From Nitrososphaerota archaeon (GTDB lineage Archaea; Thermoproteota; Nitrososphaeria; Nitrososphaerales; CADDZS01), in assembly GCA_027314685.1 (NCBI GenBank), contig DAHVAI010000185.1, positions 1-8,517 on the forward strand: a DNA stretch of 8,517 bases, read 5' to 3'. Positions 1-6,904 of this stretch are shown here, in pieces; the stretch's first letter is position 1, and the number at the start of each line of letters is the position of its first letter. The notes beneath the pieces were generated by a model. That model saw only the letters and a program-made list of their open reading frames with translations. It was not told the DNA's origin and searched no databases. Both the position numbers and the translations under genes were made by a program.

Positions 1-133
1 ACCCTGGCAATGACAACGAATCCAATTTAAGTTAGTTAGTTAACAACATCTTCTAACCGAAAAATGATAAATACACAACAAGATTCCAGCATGTCAAAGG
101 AGCCAGCGACATCCGAGGTCAGATATTTGTACA

Positions 134-1237
134 TTGAAAATTCCACCAACTAGAATTTACATTCCACCGGAAGATAAAGAGTCGATTCTGGAAAATATCA
201 AAGATGTCTTGGACTCTTCAATCTTGACCGAGGGCAAATTCTGTAAAAAGCTTGAGGACGAACTTACAAAATATCTGGGATGCAAACATGTCGTTGTCAC
301 TAATAGCGGCACAGGCGCGCTTGAATGCATGATACGTGCCAACAAAACTCAAGGAGAGATAATAGTCCCAACGGAAACTTTTTCCGCCACCATCTATTCC
401 ATTATTCGAGCTGGCTGTAAACCCATATTTGCAGACGTAGGTTCGGACATGTTGTTATCTGCGGAATCCGTGAAACTGCGGATTACAGACAAAACTGTTG
501 GAGTAATGTTTGTGCATATAGGAGGCTTCATGTCTGATAGCGTTGTTGAAATAAGCGAAATCTGTAGTAAGAACGGATTCTTACTATTTGAAGACGCAGC
601 GCAAGCGATGGGAAGTAAGTATGATGGAAAATCTCCTGGCCGATTCGGCAGATCAGCCGGCTTTTCGCTATTTCCAACAAAAGTTATGGGCAGTGCCGAA
701 GGAGGTTTCATTACGACTGACGACTCTGATCTTTCGCAGCTCGCGCGTGTGCTTAAGGACCAAGGTAAAACTCAAGGGAACTATTGTGCAGTTCAAGGAT
801 ACAATTGGAGAATGAGCGAGATACAGGCAATCATTGGCCTAACTCAATTACATCGACTTTCGGAATTCATTGATAATCGTGATCGAATTGCGAAGTTTTA
901 CGATGAAGCAGTAAATGAACTGTCTTCATTTTTAGATTTCTACCCTCGCTCCAAACATTGCTCACCTAATTGGTACAAGTATATTGCATATCTCAAGAAA
1001 GGAGATCGTGATGAATTGAAGAGAAGACTGAAAGAATCGGAAATCAGCTTGAGTGGTGAGGTGTACGAAGTTCCATGCCATCTACAAGAGGCTTTTTCTG
1101 ATTACACTAGAGGTTCCAATTCGTATCCTTCAGCTGAGGACCTCTGCCTCAGACATATTTGCTTCCCTCTCACTTCAAATATGACGAATGAACAATCAAT
1201 ATACTTCACGGAAACATTAAAGAGATATTTCCATTGA
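134..1237 (+). CDS. DegT/DnrJ/EryC1/StrS family PLP-dependent sugar aminotransferase
   Basis: This 367-residue protein has the normal length and full fold of the DegT/DnrJ/EryC1/StrS family, whose members transfer an amino group, usually from glutamate, to a keto sugar on a nucleotide carrier in the cytoplasm. Visible motifs are NSGTGAL at 57-63 (cofactor phosphate region), EDAAQAMG at 153-160 with Asp154 and Gln157 placed to hold the PLP ring, FPTK at 180-183 with Lys183 as the probable Schiff-base lysine, EGGFITT at 189-195 and NWRMSE at 224-229. The start is TTG: the frame is open back to base 71 without ATG, GTG or TTG, and the next ATG (Met66) lies beyond the NSGTG motif. A weak GAGGT (115-119) lies 14 bases upstream. 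Its stop overlaps the next gene's start, so the two are probably cotranslated. The exact sugar (3-amino, 4-amino, perosamine-like) cannot be read from sequence. Confidence 0.93.
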   Translation: MKIPPTRIYIPPEDKESILENIKDVLDSSILTEGKFCKKLEDELTKYLGCKHVVVTNSGTGALECMIRANKTQGEIIVPTETFSATIYSIIRAGCKPIFADVGSDMLLSAESVKLRITDKTVGVMFVHIGGFMSDSVVEISEICSKNGFLLFEDAAQAMGSKYDGKSPGRFGRSAGFSLFPTKVMGSAEGGFITTDDSDLSQLARVLKDQGKTQGNYCAVQGYNWRMSEIQAIIGLTQLHRLSEFIDNRDRIAKFYDEAVNELSSFLDFYPRSKHCSPNWYKYIAYLKKGDRDELKRRLKESEISLSGEVYEVPCHLQEAFSDYTRGSNSYPSAEDLCLRHICFPLTSNMTNEQSIYFTETLKRYFH

Positions 1238-2148
1238 GAATCATTGTAACAGGCGGCTCTGGATTCATTGGATCTAGAGTTGTTCGCAACTTAGTCGAGA
1301 AGGGTCATGAGGTTGTATCGATTGATATTTTGCAGCCGAATGTTGCTCCTATAGACTATCAACATGAGACCTGCGATTTGCTTGATTTTCCATGGACAAA
1401 GTCAGTGATAAACAATGCTGATGTCGTTTATCACATAGCAGGTGTTGTATTGGAGTATATTAGGAAGAATCCATTCGTGGGTTCGGGGCTCAACATCAAT
1501 ATGACAAGAAACGTGGTTGAAGCTTGTAGACTGAACGGGATATCAAAAGTGATCTTTGCCAGCTCATTCTACGTGTACGATGGGATTCCGTCCTCTGAGA
1601 AGGTGAATGAAGAAACACCGCTTGCCATCAACGACATGGAGCTTTTTGGGGCAACAAAAGTCTTAGGTGAAACTCTGATTCGTGAGTACAATAGAACTTA
1701 TGGACTCGAATACGCAATATTGAGGTTCGGCTCTGCGTATGGGAGTGGCAATTGTACCAACGTTGTTAAAGAATTCTTGGAAACAGGTTGGGCGAGTAGA
1801 ACCATTGAGGTTTGGGGACCAGGAAACAGGAGTAATCAGTACACATATGTTGATGATATTGCTGAAGGAGCTGCTCTTTCAATCAATAGCACAAATCGAG
1901 TCTTCAATTTGATTTCTCCTGAAGAGACTACAGTTAAGAATCTTACAGAATATTTGTCGAAGCAGTACGGCTTTCCAGTCAGCTTTCGGCTGGACAAAAA
2001 GGAGGGAGCGAGTATGCCAAAAATGTTATCCCAAAGAGCAATGGACGAACTGGCTTGGAAACCTCGGAGACTAACCGAGGGCATCGCAGAGATGGTTAGA
2101 GATCACGAGCTCGTATCGTCAGCTCTGAAGAATTCAATTACCTCGTAA
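1234..2148 (+). CDS. NAD-dependent epimerase/dehydratase (extended SDR), catalytic Tyr replaced by Phe
   Basis: This is a 304-residue extended short-chain dehydrogenase of the type that epimerises, dehydrates or reduces nucleotide sugars. The N-terminal Rossmann motif GGSGFIG (7-13) and Asp31 at the end of the second strand point to NAD(H) binding. FASSFYVYDG (108-117) matches the usual SSxxVYG active-site strand, and YVDDIA (205-210) is the typical C-terminal substrate-domain motif. The expected YxxxK reads Phe138-Gly-Ala-Thr-Lys142: the lysine is kept but the general-base tyrosine is Phe (codon TTT, one change from TAT). The TTG start at 1234 shares bases with the TGA stop of the aminotransferase (TTGA overlap), and no upstream in-frame ATG was found back to 1198, so TTG appears forced. 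The close coupling suggests one sugar-nucleotide pathway. Whether it epimerises, reduces or has lost redox activity is open. Confidence 0.9.
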   Translation: MRIIVTGGSGFIGSRVVRNLVEKGHEVVSIDILQPNVAPIDYQHETCDLLDFPWTKSVINNADVVYHIAGVVLEYIRKNPFVGSGLNINMTRNVVEACRLNGISKVIFASSFYVYDGIPSSEKVNEETPLAINDMELFGATKVLGETLIREYNRTYGLEYAILRFGSAYGSGNCTNVVKEFLETGWASRTIEVWGPGNRSNQYTYVDDIAEGAALSINSTNRVFNLISPEETTVKNLTEYLSKQYGFPVSFRLDKKEGASMPKMLSQRAMDELAWKPRRLTEGIAEMVRDHELVSSALKNSITS

Positions 2149-2202
2149 AACATGATTTTGAATCGGTGCGCAGCGTAATCCCATATGGAAATACGTTCTC
2201 TG

Positions 2203-2214
2203 TATTATTTTTTC
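2203..2214 (+). terminator. Oligo-T tract, candidate archaeal terminator
   Basis: In the 94-base gap after the epimerase, the plus strand carries ATTATTTTTTCT with six consecutive T (2208-2213). Archaeal RNA polymerase commonly stops at such U-rich stretches without a hairpin, so this may end the two-gene aminotransferase-epimerase transcript. The same AT-rich stretch lies about 35 bases before the methyltransferase TTG and could instead serve as its TATA element. The sequence alone does not separate the two roles. Confidence 0.4.
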
Positions 2215-2242
2215 TAAGTTACCACTGAGTTGAGTACTTTCC

Positions 2243-2953
2243 TTGGAGAGAGAGAGGAAGAACTCTAAGGCAAGATGGTTCTTTCTATCTACGACACATT
2301 ATGCATGGTCTCCTGAAACAAGACGGATTAACCAAAAATTTTACATCGAAGAAAAATCACTCTTCTATACTTTGATAGGAAAACCTGAAAGAGTTCTAGA
2401 TGTACCGTGTGGAGATGGAAGATTGACGGAGCTGCTTGTGAAAAAGGGCTGCGACGTAGTTGCGGCTGACATATCTAAAGAACAGATCCGTCGGGCAAGA
2501 AATCGCAGGATGACAAACGTTGAGTTTATTGTTTGTGATGCAGAGAAACTCCCTCGGAGATACAGTGTGTTTGATCTGATCGTGGTTTGGGATGCTCTAC
2601 ATTACCTGACTAGACCTGAATCATTTCTCAAGGAATTATCTCGAATTAGCATATCTAATTCAGGTCGAATCTTGATGAATGTCTCAATTCAACAGTCCAA
2701 GATGGAGCAGGTATTAGGGAAAATCCTTAGAAGGATTTACTATATCGCTGAACTCTCAAGATTTCGCCTATACCTGAGTGATAAGTACGGACTTCCTACC
2801 GGAGAAGAAGGAGATGAACCAGCTGTAGCCGGGGTCGCATTTACAGTAGACGAATTCCACAAGATAGTCCGAAGCAGCAAACTGAAATTGACTAAAGAAT
2901 TGTTTCTCCCAGAAAAACGCCCCCTTCATTTAGTGTCTGTGGCTAAGACCTAG
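2243..2953 (+). CDS. Class I SAM-dependent methyltransferase
   Basis: This 236-residue protein has the Rossmann-type methyltransferase core. Motif I is VLDVPCGDGR (51-60), the acidic residue after the second strand is Asp76 in AADIS, CDAEKLP (98-104) corresponds to the adenine-contacting loop, and FDLIVVWDALHYL (110-122) is the usual motif after strand four. The remainder (about 140-236) probably shapes the substrate pocket. The start is TTG at 2243, since an in-frame stop lies at 2231-2233 and the next in-frame ATG is residue 90, inside the core. No clear Shine-Dalgarno site is present. Its place after two sugar-nucleotide genes suggests methylation of a sugar or lipid-linked glycan, but the fold does not fix the acceptor and a small-molecule, lipid or protein substrate is equally compatible. 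A 58-base convergent gap separates it from the sulfoquinovose synthase gene. Confidence 0.9.
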   Translation: MERERKNSKARWFFLSTTHYAWSPETRRINQKFYIEEKSLFYTLIGKPERVLDVPCGDGRLTELLVKKGCDVVAADISKEQIRRARNRRMTNVEFIVCDAEKLPRRYSVFDLIVVWDALHYLTRPESFLKELSRISISNSGRILMNVSIQQSKMEQVLGKILRRIYYIAELSRFRLYLSDKYGLPTGEEGDEPAVAGVAFTVDEFHKIVRSSKLKLTKELFLPEKRPLHLVSVAKT

Positions 2954-3011
2954 CCATTTCAGTTAGAGCAAAATGGTCGTATTGTAACACCATCCCACAA
3001 CATTCGAATGA

Positions 3012-4196
3012 TCATAATATTCTAGGAACGTGTCGACCATTCTCCCAAGTAATTTTAGGATCTAGCACATTTTCCCTTTCTTTTATACGGTCTTTGAATT
3101 TGATAAGATCGTCTAGCATAAGATCTAGTTCTTGTTCTAACGATCGTGTAGGTTTGAATCCGAGTTTCCTCAAGTGTTTTGATTCAACAACATATTCGTG
3201 TTCTTCAGCTTCCTTTCGAGGATTTGCGATCTGTCTAACATCGACATTAATATCTTTATTACAGGCAATTTTCTGAACTCTTTTAGCTAAATCAGTAAGG
3301 TTGTACACTTCATCCAGTTGGTTGAATACCCTGTATTGTCCCACTTCAGGAGGATTCTCGCAGGCTATCCTTAGGCATTGTATCGAATCGATCAAAGCTA
3401 TGAAACCTCTTTTCTGTCCTCCCTTTCCGTACACAGTGAGCGGATGACCAATTACCGCCTCTGCGCAGTATCGATTTATTGCGGTCCCGAATGCTTCATC
3501 AAAATCAAAGCGAGTACAGAATCTTTGATCAAGAGAGGGATTTATTTCACCAGTTCTAGTACCATAAACAACTCCTTGCATGACATCTGTAGATTTGAGA
3601 TTCCATATCCTGCAAGCTAACATTATATTGTGACTATCGTGAACCTTACTAGCGTGATAAAAAGATCCAGGTTGTCGTGGAAATGGGAGCTTGGATTTAC
3701 GACCACCCTGCTCAATTTCCAAAAATCCTTCTGGGATATTGATATCCGGAGTACCATACTCTCCCATAGTACCTAGTTTTACAAGATGTGCTCGAGGGAC
3801 TTGGTCGCGCATTGCGAAAAGCAAGTTTAGATTACCAAGTACGTTATTCTCTTGAGTGTAGACAGCATGAGCGACATCAATCATGCTATATGGCGCAGAA
3901 GGCATTTCTCCTAGGTGAACAATCGCCTCGGGCTTCGATTTTAGGACATCAGTTACAAAATTGTAATCGAGCAGATCCCCTTCATAAAATGTAATTTTGT
4001 TATCAAGAGCTGAATTCGCGAGACGAAGTCTGGTCTGCATATTCTCAATGGGTGTTGCAGACCAGCTCCCCATCTCCTCCACATGTTTCCTTCTCGAAAA
4101 GTTATCGATGCCTTTGACCATATGACCGTGTTTAGCTAAATTCAGAGCCAAACTCCAGCCAATGTAGCCGTCCATCCCCACAATCAAAATGTTCAA
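3012..4196 (-). CDS. sqdB: UDP-sulfoquinovose synthase (SQD1/SqdB/Agl3 family)
   Basis: The 394-residue protein closely matches plant SQD1 and bacterial SqdB over its length, as I recall those sequences. The family makes UDP-sulfoquinovose from UDP-glucose and sulfite using bound NAD, and archaeal Agl3 of Sulfolobus supplies sulfoquinovose to N-glycans. Markers include the Rossmann motif GMDGYIGW (7-14), SAPYSMID (100-107), AVYTQENN (111-118), LVKLGTMGEYGTP (138-150) and FYHASKVHDSHN (179-190), giving the triad Thr143, Tyr180 and Lys184 with His181 beside the tyrosine, then QGVVYG (207-212), GHPLTVYGKGGQ (250-261) and NPRKEAEEH (325-333). These distinguish it from ordinary UDP-glucose epimerases. 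The start is ATG, unusual for this window. It is the last gene of the minus-strand set, 83 bases after the glycosyltransferase, and may have its own promoter. Use in a surface glycan rather than membrane sulfolipid is inferred from the neighbours. Confidence 0.95.
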   Translation of the reverse strand: MNILIVGMDGYIGWSLALNLAKHGHMVKGIDNFSRRKHVEEMGSWSATPIENMQTRLRLANSALDNKITFYEGDLLDYNFVTDVLKSKPEAIVHLGEMPSAPYSMIDVAHAVYTQENNVLGNLNLLFAMRDQVPRAHLVKLGTMGEYGTPDINIPEGFLEIEQGGRKSKLPFPRQPGSFYHASKVHDSHNIMLACRIWNLKSTDVMQGVVYGTRTGEINPSLDQRFCTRFDFDEAFGTAINRYCAEAVIGHPLTVYGKGGQKRGFIALIDSIQCLRIACENPPEVGQYRVFNQLDEVYNLTDLAKRVQKIACNKDINVDVRQIANPRKEAEEHEYVVESKHLRKLGFKPTRSLEQELDLMLDDLIKFKDRIKERENVLDPKITWENGRHVPRIL

Positions 4197-4229
4197 TGCA
4201 ATACCACACTAATTCAATCCGATGAAGAG

Positions 4230-4240
4230 CGACTAACCAA
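4230..4240 (-). promoter_or_regulatory. Copy 1 of shared 11-base upstream motif (TTGGTTAGTCG)
   Basis: On the minus strand the sequence TTGGTTAGTCG lies about 34 bases before the sulfoquinovose synthase ATG, downstream of an A/T-rich stretch (about 4245-4257) that could be a TATA element. An identical 11-mer precedes the neighbouring glycosyltransferase gene in the same orientation. Placement between TATA region and start would suit a shared operator or promoter element. No regulator can be named. Confidence 0.35.
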
Positions 4241-4279
4241 TTTTGCAAATTTCAACGCTAATGAAACGATTCCCGCGGG

Positions 4280-5110
4280 TTACCATTTGATTAATGGAGT
4301 GTAGGCTTCACGCGTTATTTCTTGGACATTGTCCTGATACCAATGTTTCAAACGCAATCTGTAAGCTATCCCAAGCAAATCAACAAACATTCTAAGCATA
4401 TGCCTCTTTCGAAAACCATCAGTTAGCACTACCGTAGCTGGAAGCTCAGCAATCCTGAGACTCAGCAGTTTGGCTACAACGAGCAATTCCACATCAAATG
4501 CGTATTTTTTAACAGAAATGAGCGGCAATATCCTTGCAAGAGCTTTTCGGCTAAATGCCTTAAAACCAGCTTGAGTGTCGGAAACCGTAACTGGAAGCAA
4601 CATTTTCACAAACAGGTTAAAGCCCAGACTAAGGAAATTTCTCTTGGTACTTGCACTCACCCGGGCTCCCTCTACTCGTTTGGAGGAAACTACAACGTCA
4701 GCGTTGTCCAAAGCTGACAGATATTCTTGGAAATCATGCGGCGACGCATGCATGTCTCCATCTGCAAAAATCACTTTGTCAGCAGTCGTAAACTGAAACC
4801 CGAACATGAGCGCGTTTCCCTTTCCGACATTCGTAGGATATCCAACCACCTTTATTCTATCGTCCTTCTTCATACGATCTAGTAGTGTTCTAGTACCATC
4901 AGTCGAGCCATCATCAACGATAACCAGTTCAAAATTTGAGCCCAATAGTGATTCAAACTTTCTAATAGCAGAACTGACGATCGAAACTATCTGAGAGCCT
5001 TCATTAAAAACCGGCAATACAAAAGAGACAGCTGGAACCGTCTTACTTTTTTGGATCTGGGATTTGGTAGTAACAACATTCGGAAAGATCTCTACCGGTA
5101 ACTGTGCCAA
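4280..5110 (-). CDS. Family 2 glycosyltransferase, dolichyl-phosphate glucosyl/mannosyltransferase type (ALG5/DPM1-like)
   Basis: This is a 276-residue GT-A fold glycosyltransferase. The catalytic domain begins at about residue 27 (VSFVLPVFNEG) and shows VDDGSTDGT (65-73) for nucleotide contact, NVGKGNAL (94-101), the metal-binding DGD at 117-119, and DTQAGFKAF (178-186), a motif typical of the ALG5/DPM1 group that transfers glucose or mannose to dolichyl (polyprenyl) phosphate at the cytoplasmic membrane face. No strong transmembrane helix is apparent, consistent with a peripheral enzyme. The start is TTG at 5110: an in-frame stop lies at 5132-5134 and no ATG precedes the catalytic domain. 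It follows the flippase gene by 181 bases and precedes the sulfoquinovose synthase by 83, so it probably acts in the same glycan route. Donor sugar and acceptor lipid are inferred from family only. Confidence 0.9.
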   Translation of the reverse strand: MAQLPVEIFPNVVTTKSQIQKSKTVPAVSFVLPVFNEGSQIVSIVSSAIRKFESLLGSNFELVIVDDGSTDGTRTLLDRMKKDDRIKVVGYPTNVGKGNALMFGFQFTTADKVIFADGDMHASPHDFQEYLSALDNADVVVSSKRVEGARVSASTKRNFLSLGFNLFVKMLLPVTVSDTQAGFKAFSRKALARILPLISVKKYAFDVELLVVAKLLSLRIAELPATVVLTDGFRKRHMLRMFVDLLGIAYRLRLKHWYQDNVQEITREAYTPLIKW

Positions 5111-5128
5111 ACCGAGCGCCCCGGCTAA

Positions 5129-5139
5129 CGACTAACCAA
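5129..5139 (-). promoter_or_regulatory. Copy 2 of shared 11-base upstream motif (TTGGTTAGTCG)
   Basis: This is an exact copy of the motif upstream of the sulfoquinovose synthase, here starting 19 bases before the glycosyltransferase TTG and directly downstream of a TATA-like stretch. The TTAG core recurs seven bases further on, so the minus strand reads GGTTAGTCGTTAG, a short tandem that could suit a dimeric DNA-binding protein. Confidence 0.35.
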
Positions 5140-5141
5140 AA

Positions 5142-5153
5142 GTATAGTTAAAG
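5142..5153 (-). promoter_or_regulatory. TATA-like box for the family 2 glycosyltransferase gene
   Basis: The minus strand reads CTTTAACTATAC, centred about 37 bases before the TTG start. Archaeal TATA boxes sit about 26 bases before the transcript start, which would place the start near 5120 with a leader of roughly ten bases. This is a by-eye match in an AT-rich gap. Confidence 0.35.
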
Positions 5154-5291
5154 ATTCTGAACCCGGACTACATAAATTGCGAAATTCTACACTTACTATC
5201 TCATATCAGAAAGACTTGAGACATTGCTCGCAGTAGCTCTCATTGAAGGGACTTTTAATTGATGTTTATCTTCGAGCGCCTATTTTGAAGC

Positions 5292-6812
5292 CTAAAGATA
5301 GTTTAGAAACCTCTGCATAAATCTAGGTAGGAGATGTGAAATGAATATCTTGTCCTCCTCGCTAAGCAACTTGAACAGCTTAAAGCACAAGAGAAGGATA
5401 ACTCCGAACACAATCGCATAAGGTACCAGGGTAACTAGTCGTACCGAGACATAGTAAGAAAGGGCGTAGGTAACCAGAAATGGAATCACTGCAGCTACTA
5501 TCGCTTTTGCATAGAAACTGAACTGGCTTACTCCCTTAAGGAAAGATCTGCCGAGATACAGCGCGAGCAGAGCTCCAACTATTGCTACAGATATCTTTGC
5601 AGAGGCCGCACCGAGGAGCCCTATCCTTGGAACGAGCACTACAGAGACACCAATGTCAGTTGCCGCTGTTACGAGACCGACGATCATCGCATACATCGTC
5701 TTTCCAATCGCTTGAAACATCACAACTAGAATCAACTGGATCCCGTAAAACAAGTAAAAGAACGCGATCAGTTCCAAACTTGGAGCGCCAGTAAAATACA
5801 CGACTTTTCCACCGGAAAAGAGATCGATCAACTGTTTTGAGACTGAGGCGACGAGAAGCGAACCTGGAAGCACTCCAAGGACGAGAAACCTGAAAGCGAG
5901 CCTCATTCCATTCGAGATCTCATCTTCTCTAGTGGAACTAGACAGCTCGGGCAAGAGCGTGGTCATTAAAGGCGTCACAAAGAGGGTGGTCAAAACAGTC
6001 GATATAGTCACGGCGACATTGTACACACCAAGCGAAACCGGGTTTAGGTACCCCGCAACCACGACCAAATCAGCTGAGGATGCAACTACGGTGATAGTAG
6101 CCGCTATACCTAGTGGATAGGTATACTTTAGCACCGTCGAATACCTGAACTCACCCTTCGAACTCAAAAGCTTCCGAGACGAGATAGCAAGAGCCCACGC
6201 AACTATGATGGTAGAATAAACAACCCACGCAATTATAGCGACATCAATGTTCCTGTAAAAGAAGACCACACCAATGGCAAACGCCACCATCACGATCTTG
6301 GAGAGTAGTAGCATCTTCGCGAGCAGGATGTATCTCCTGAGCCCCTGAACTATTCCCTGGCACACCGTGCCAAGAGGAGTGAGCAACAACCAAAGCCCTG
6401 CGAGCAAAAACGCATCGGCAAAGTGCGTACTCTTTGAGAAATACATCGACAGCTCTGGAGTTATCAAAGAGTAAACAGCAGTCACGACAATTGTCAGCAC
6501 CAGAGTGAGGTAGAGTATTTTCCTTGCTGCAACCCAAGATGTAGATTCGTCCTGGCGCTGCAGGAAGGCAAGATATCTAGCAACAGCCTGGTTCAAGCCC
6601 ATCGTGGCAATTGTTCCGGCTAGACCTACGGCGACTACGAGGCCGCTGTAGACGCCATACTGGGTAGGAGAAAGCAGCCTGACTAGGGCAATCTGGAACA
6701 CCAAGCCCAAAAGAGCAGTTACAAGGTTCTGAACGGTCAGAGATCCCATTCCTTGAACTATGTTTCTAGCACGGTCGTTGTTGGAAGAAGGAACGGAAAC
6801 GTCGTTTGTCAA
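5292..6812 (-). CDS. Polysaccharide/oligosaccharide flippase (Wzx-like, MOP superfamily)
   Basis: The 506-residue protein is almost entirely hydrophobic, with about 14 membrane helices by eye (near 26-46, 53-75, 98-117, 133-155, 164-186, 191-211, 230-255, 262-284, 307-328, 345-366, 374-395, 399-420, 434-455 and 458-480), the usual number for Wzx-type transporters. The start of the membrane domain, with RLLSPTQYGVYSG (45-57) followed by GLNQAVARYLA (72-82), is highly typical of the polysaccharide biosynthesis family. Such proteins flip lipid-linked sugars from the cytoplasmic to the outer membrane face for surface glycan assembly. The start is TTG at 6812, fixed by an in-frame stop at 6816-6818; an ATG at residue 22 is possible, but it would leave only four residues before the first membrane helix. 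A TATA-like box fits a nearly leaderless transcript. The substrate is unknown, perhaps the glycan built by the neighbouring enzymes. Confidence 0.93.
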   Translation of the reverse strand: MTNDVSVPSSNNDRARNIVQGMGSLTVQNLVTALLGLVFQIALVRLLSPTQYGVYSGLVVAVGLAGTIATMGLNQAVARYLAFLQRQDESTSWVAARKILYLTLVLTIVVTAVYSLITPELSMYFSKSTHFADAFLLAGLWLLLTPLGTVCQGIVQGLRRYILLAKMLLLSKIVMVAFAIGVVFFYRNIDVAIIAWVVYSTIIVAWALAISSRKLLSSKGEFRYSTVLKYTYPLGIAATITVVASSADLVVVAGYLNPVSLGVYNVAVTISTVLTTLFVTPLMTTLLPELSSSTREDEISNGMRLAFRFLVLGVLPGSLLVASVSKQLIDLFSGGKVVYFTGAPSLELIAFFYLFYGIQLILVVMFQAIGKTMYAMIVGLVTAATDIGVSVVLVPRIGLLGAASAKISVAIVGALLALYLGRSFLKGVSQFSFYAKAIVAAVIPFLVTYALSYYVSVRLVTLVPYAIVFGVILLLCFKLFKLLSEEDKIFISHLLPRFMQRFLNYL

Positions 6813-6840
6813 AAGTCAAACAAAGCATCGGAATTACTGC

Positions 6841-6848
6841 ATTTAAAC
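6841..6848 (-). promoter_or_regulatory. TATA-like box for the flippase gene
   Basis: The minus strand reads GCGTTTAAATGC around these bases, with the TTTAAAT core about 30-35 bases before the TTG start codon. An archaeal promoter here would start transcription about six bases before the gene, giving a nearly leaderless message. It lies in the divergent gap with the glycosyltransferase remnant. Confidence 0.45.
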
Positions 6849-6904
6849 GCTGACCAGAAAGTACTCTTTAACATCTCTCAAATAGATACTAGTTCAGACC
6901 AGAA

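Noticed and set aside
1..35. Possible C-terminal ends of an upstream gene (frames closing at TAA 28-30 or TAG 33-35).
   Set aside because: Only about ten codons are visible in either frame, and no family or codon signal separates them from random open sequence.
29..44. GTTA tetranucleotide repeated three times (31-42) ending in the palindrome GTTAAC.
   Set aside because: It is too short and simple to support a repeat element or binding site without further copies.
394..711. Minus-strand open frame of 105 codons inside the aminotransferase.
   Set aside because: It is the antisense of a gene with complete catalytic motifs, and its own protein shows no recognisable domain.
2246..2257. GA dinucleotide run at the methyltransferase start.
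   Set aside because: It is short and lies within the coding sequence as Glu/Arg codons; no microsatellite role can be supported.
2954..3011. Search for terminators in the convergent gap between the methyltransferase and sulfoquinovose synthase genes.
   Set aside because: No oligo-T run on either strand and no convincing hairpin were found.
4272..4279. GC-rich palindrome CCCGCGGG next to the stop of the family 2 glycosyltransferase gene.
   Set aside because: Eight bases without a T tract or flanking arms do not support a terminator or operator.
6244..6537. Minus-strand open frame of 97 codons in another frame of the flippase, rich in Cys and His.
   Set aside because: It lies wholly within the flippase, the Cys/His pattern has no regular zinc-finger spacing, and it is best explained as a frame shadow.
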